Source: Campylobacteraceae bacterium
GTDB taxonomy: Bacteria > Campylobacterota > Campylobacteria > Campylobacterales > Sulfurovaceae
NCBI GenBank assembly: GCA_027002755.1
Contig: JALWZI010000116.1
Location: forward strand, 1 to 6,512
Reading direction: 5' to 3'
DNA: 6,512 nucleotides
The translations under genes and the position numbers were made by a program. Of the stretch, positions 6,423 to 6,512 are shown in pieces (position 1 is the stretch's first letter; each line of letters starts with the position of its first letter). Below the pieces are notes generated by a model that made no database searches, was not told where the DNA came from, and saw nothing but the letters and a program-made list of their open reading frames with translations.

Positions 6423-6512
6423 TTATAGTGCTTTTATCGTATAATAAACTTCATATTCTTTTGGTATGAACTCTAGCTTCTTTAATTCGCTATATTTTAT
6501 TATCTTTCTGAT
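6423..6512 (-). CDS. Possible C-terminal end of an AT-rich gene entering from the right (partial)
   Basis: On the minus strand one frame is open from the window edge to a TAA at 6423-6425. It encodes 29 residues, beginning IRKIIKYSELKKLEF and ending EVYYTIKAL. The composition (Lys, Glu, Ile, Tyr, with A/T-ending codons) is that of a real protein in AT-rich DNA. It would converge on the permease gene with a 53-nt gap. G+C here is about 24%, against 65% in a 60-base sample of the permease gene, which suggests acquired DNA if the frame is coding. I do not recognise the family. An open frame of this length can occur by chance, so confidence is low to moderate. Confidence 0.35.
   Translation of the reverse strand: MRKIIKYSELKKLEFIPKEYEVYYTIKAL

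Noticed and set aside
6466..6512. Plus-strand ATG opening a short hydrophobic frame (MNSSFFNSLYFIIFL) after a TATAAT at 6440
   Set aside because: No ribosome site, no -35, and it overlaps a better minus-strand frame; too short to support.

Overview
The window looks like a chromosomal segment from a GC-rich member of the Campylobacterota (Sulfurovum/Nitratifractor-like). Three things suggest this. The porin begins its mature part with GGDIAPVEP and carries the GRQALPKSLSP stretch that I associate with the 'Opr family' porins of that phylum. The RND pump is followed directly by its own TolC-family gene, the same order as Campylobacter cmeB-cmeC. The short intergenic regions are AT-rich while the genes are GC-rich. 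The genus is an inference from memory of protein families, not a search result.

Layout, left to right. Bases 1-2153 (+) hold the C-terminal two thirds of an RND drug/solvent efflux pump of the HAE1 type; its first roughly 320 residues lie outside the window. Its stop codon is overlapped by the start of a TolC-family outer-membrane channel (2146-3414, +). A membrane fusion protein gene is expected upstream, which would complete a tripartite inner-membrane/periplasm/outer-membrane pump. Next comes a convergent intergenic region (3415-3586) unusually rich in short repeats and dyads. After it, on the minus strand, lie an outer-membrane porin (3587-4828) and an HD-domain phosphohydrolase (4938-5510). 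The porin has a near-consensus sigma-70 promoter with an 11-bp-phased A-tract array behind it. Divergent from the HD gene is a YfcA-like TSUP permease (5620-6369, +). The final 143 bases fall to about 27% G+C and carry what may be the last 29 codons of an AT-rich minus-strand gene entering from the right.

The named genes are ordinary envelope and housekeeping types: export (RND + TolC), diffusion (porin) and anion transport (TSUP), with an HD hydrolase of unknown substrate between them. I see no new defence system, CRISPR array, RNA gene or mobile-element gene. The parts that deserve a second look are non-coding: the heptamer/dyad block at 3415-3586, the phased A-tracts behind the porin promoter, and the sharp composition change at the right edge.
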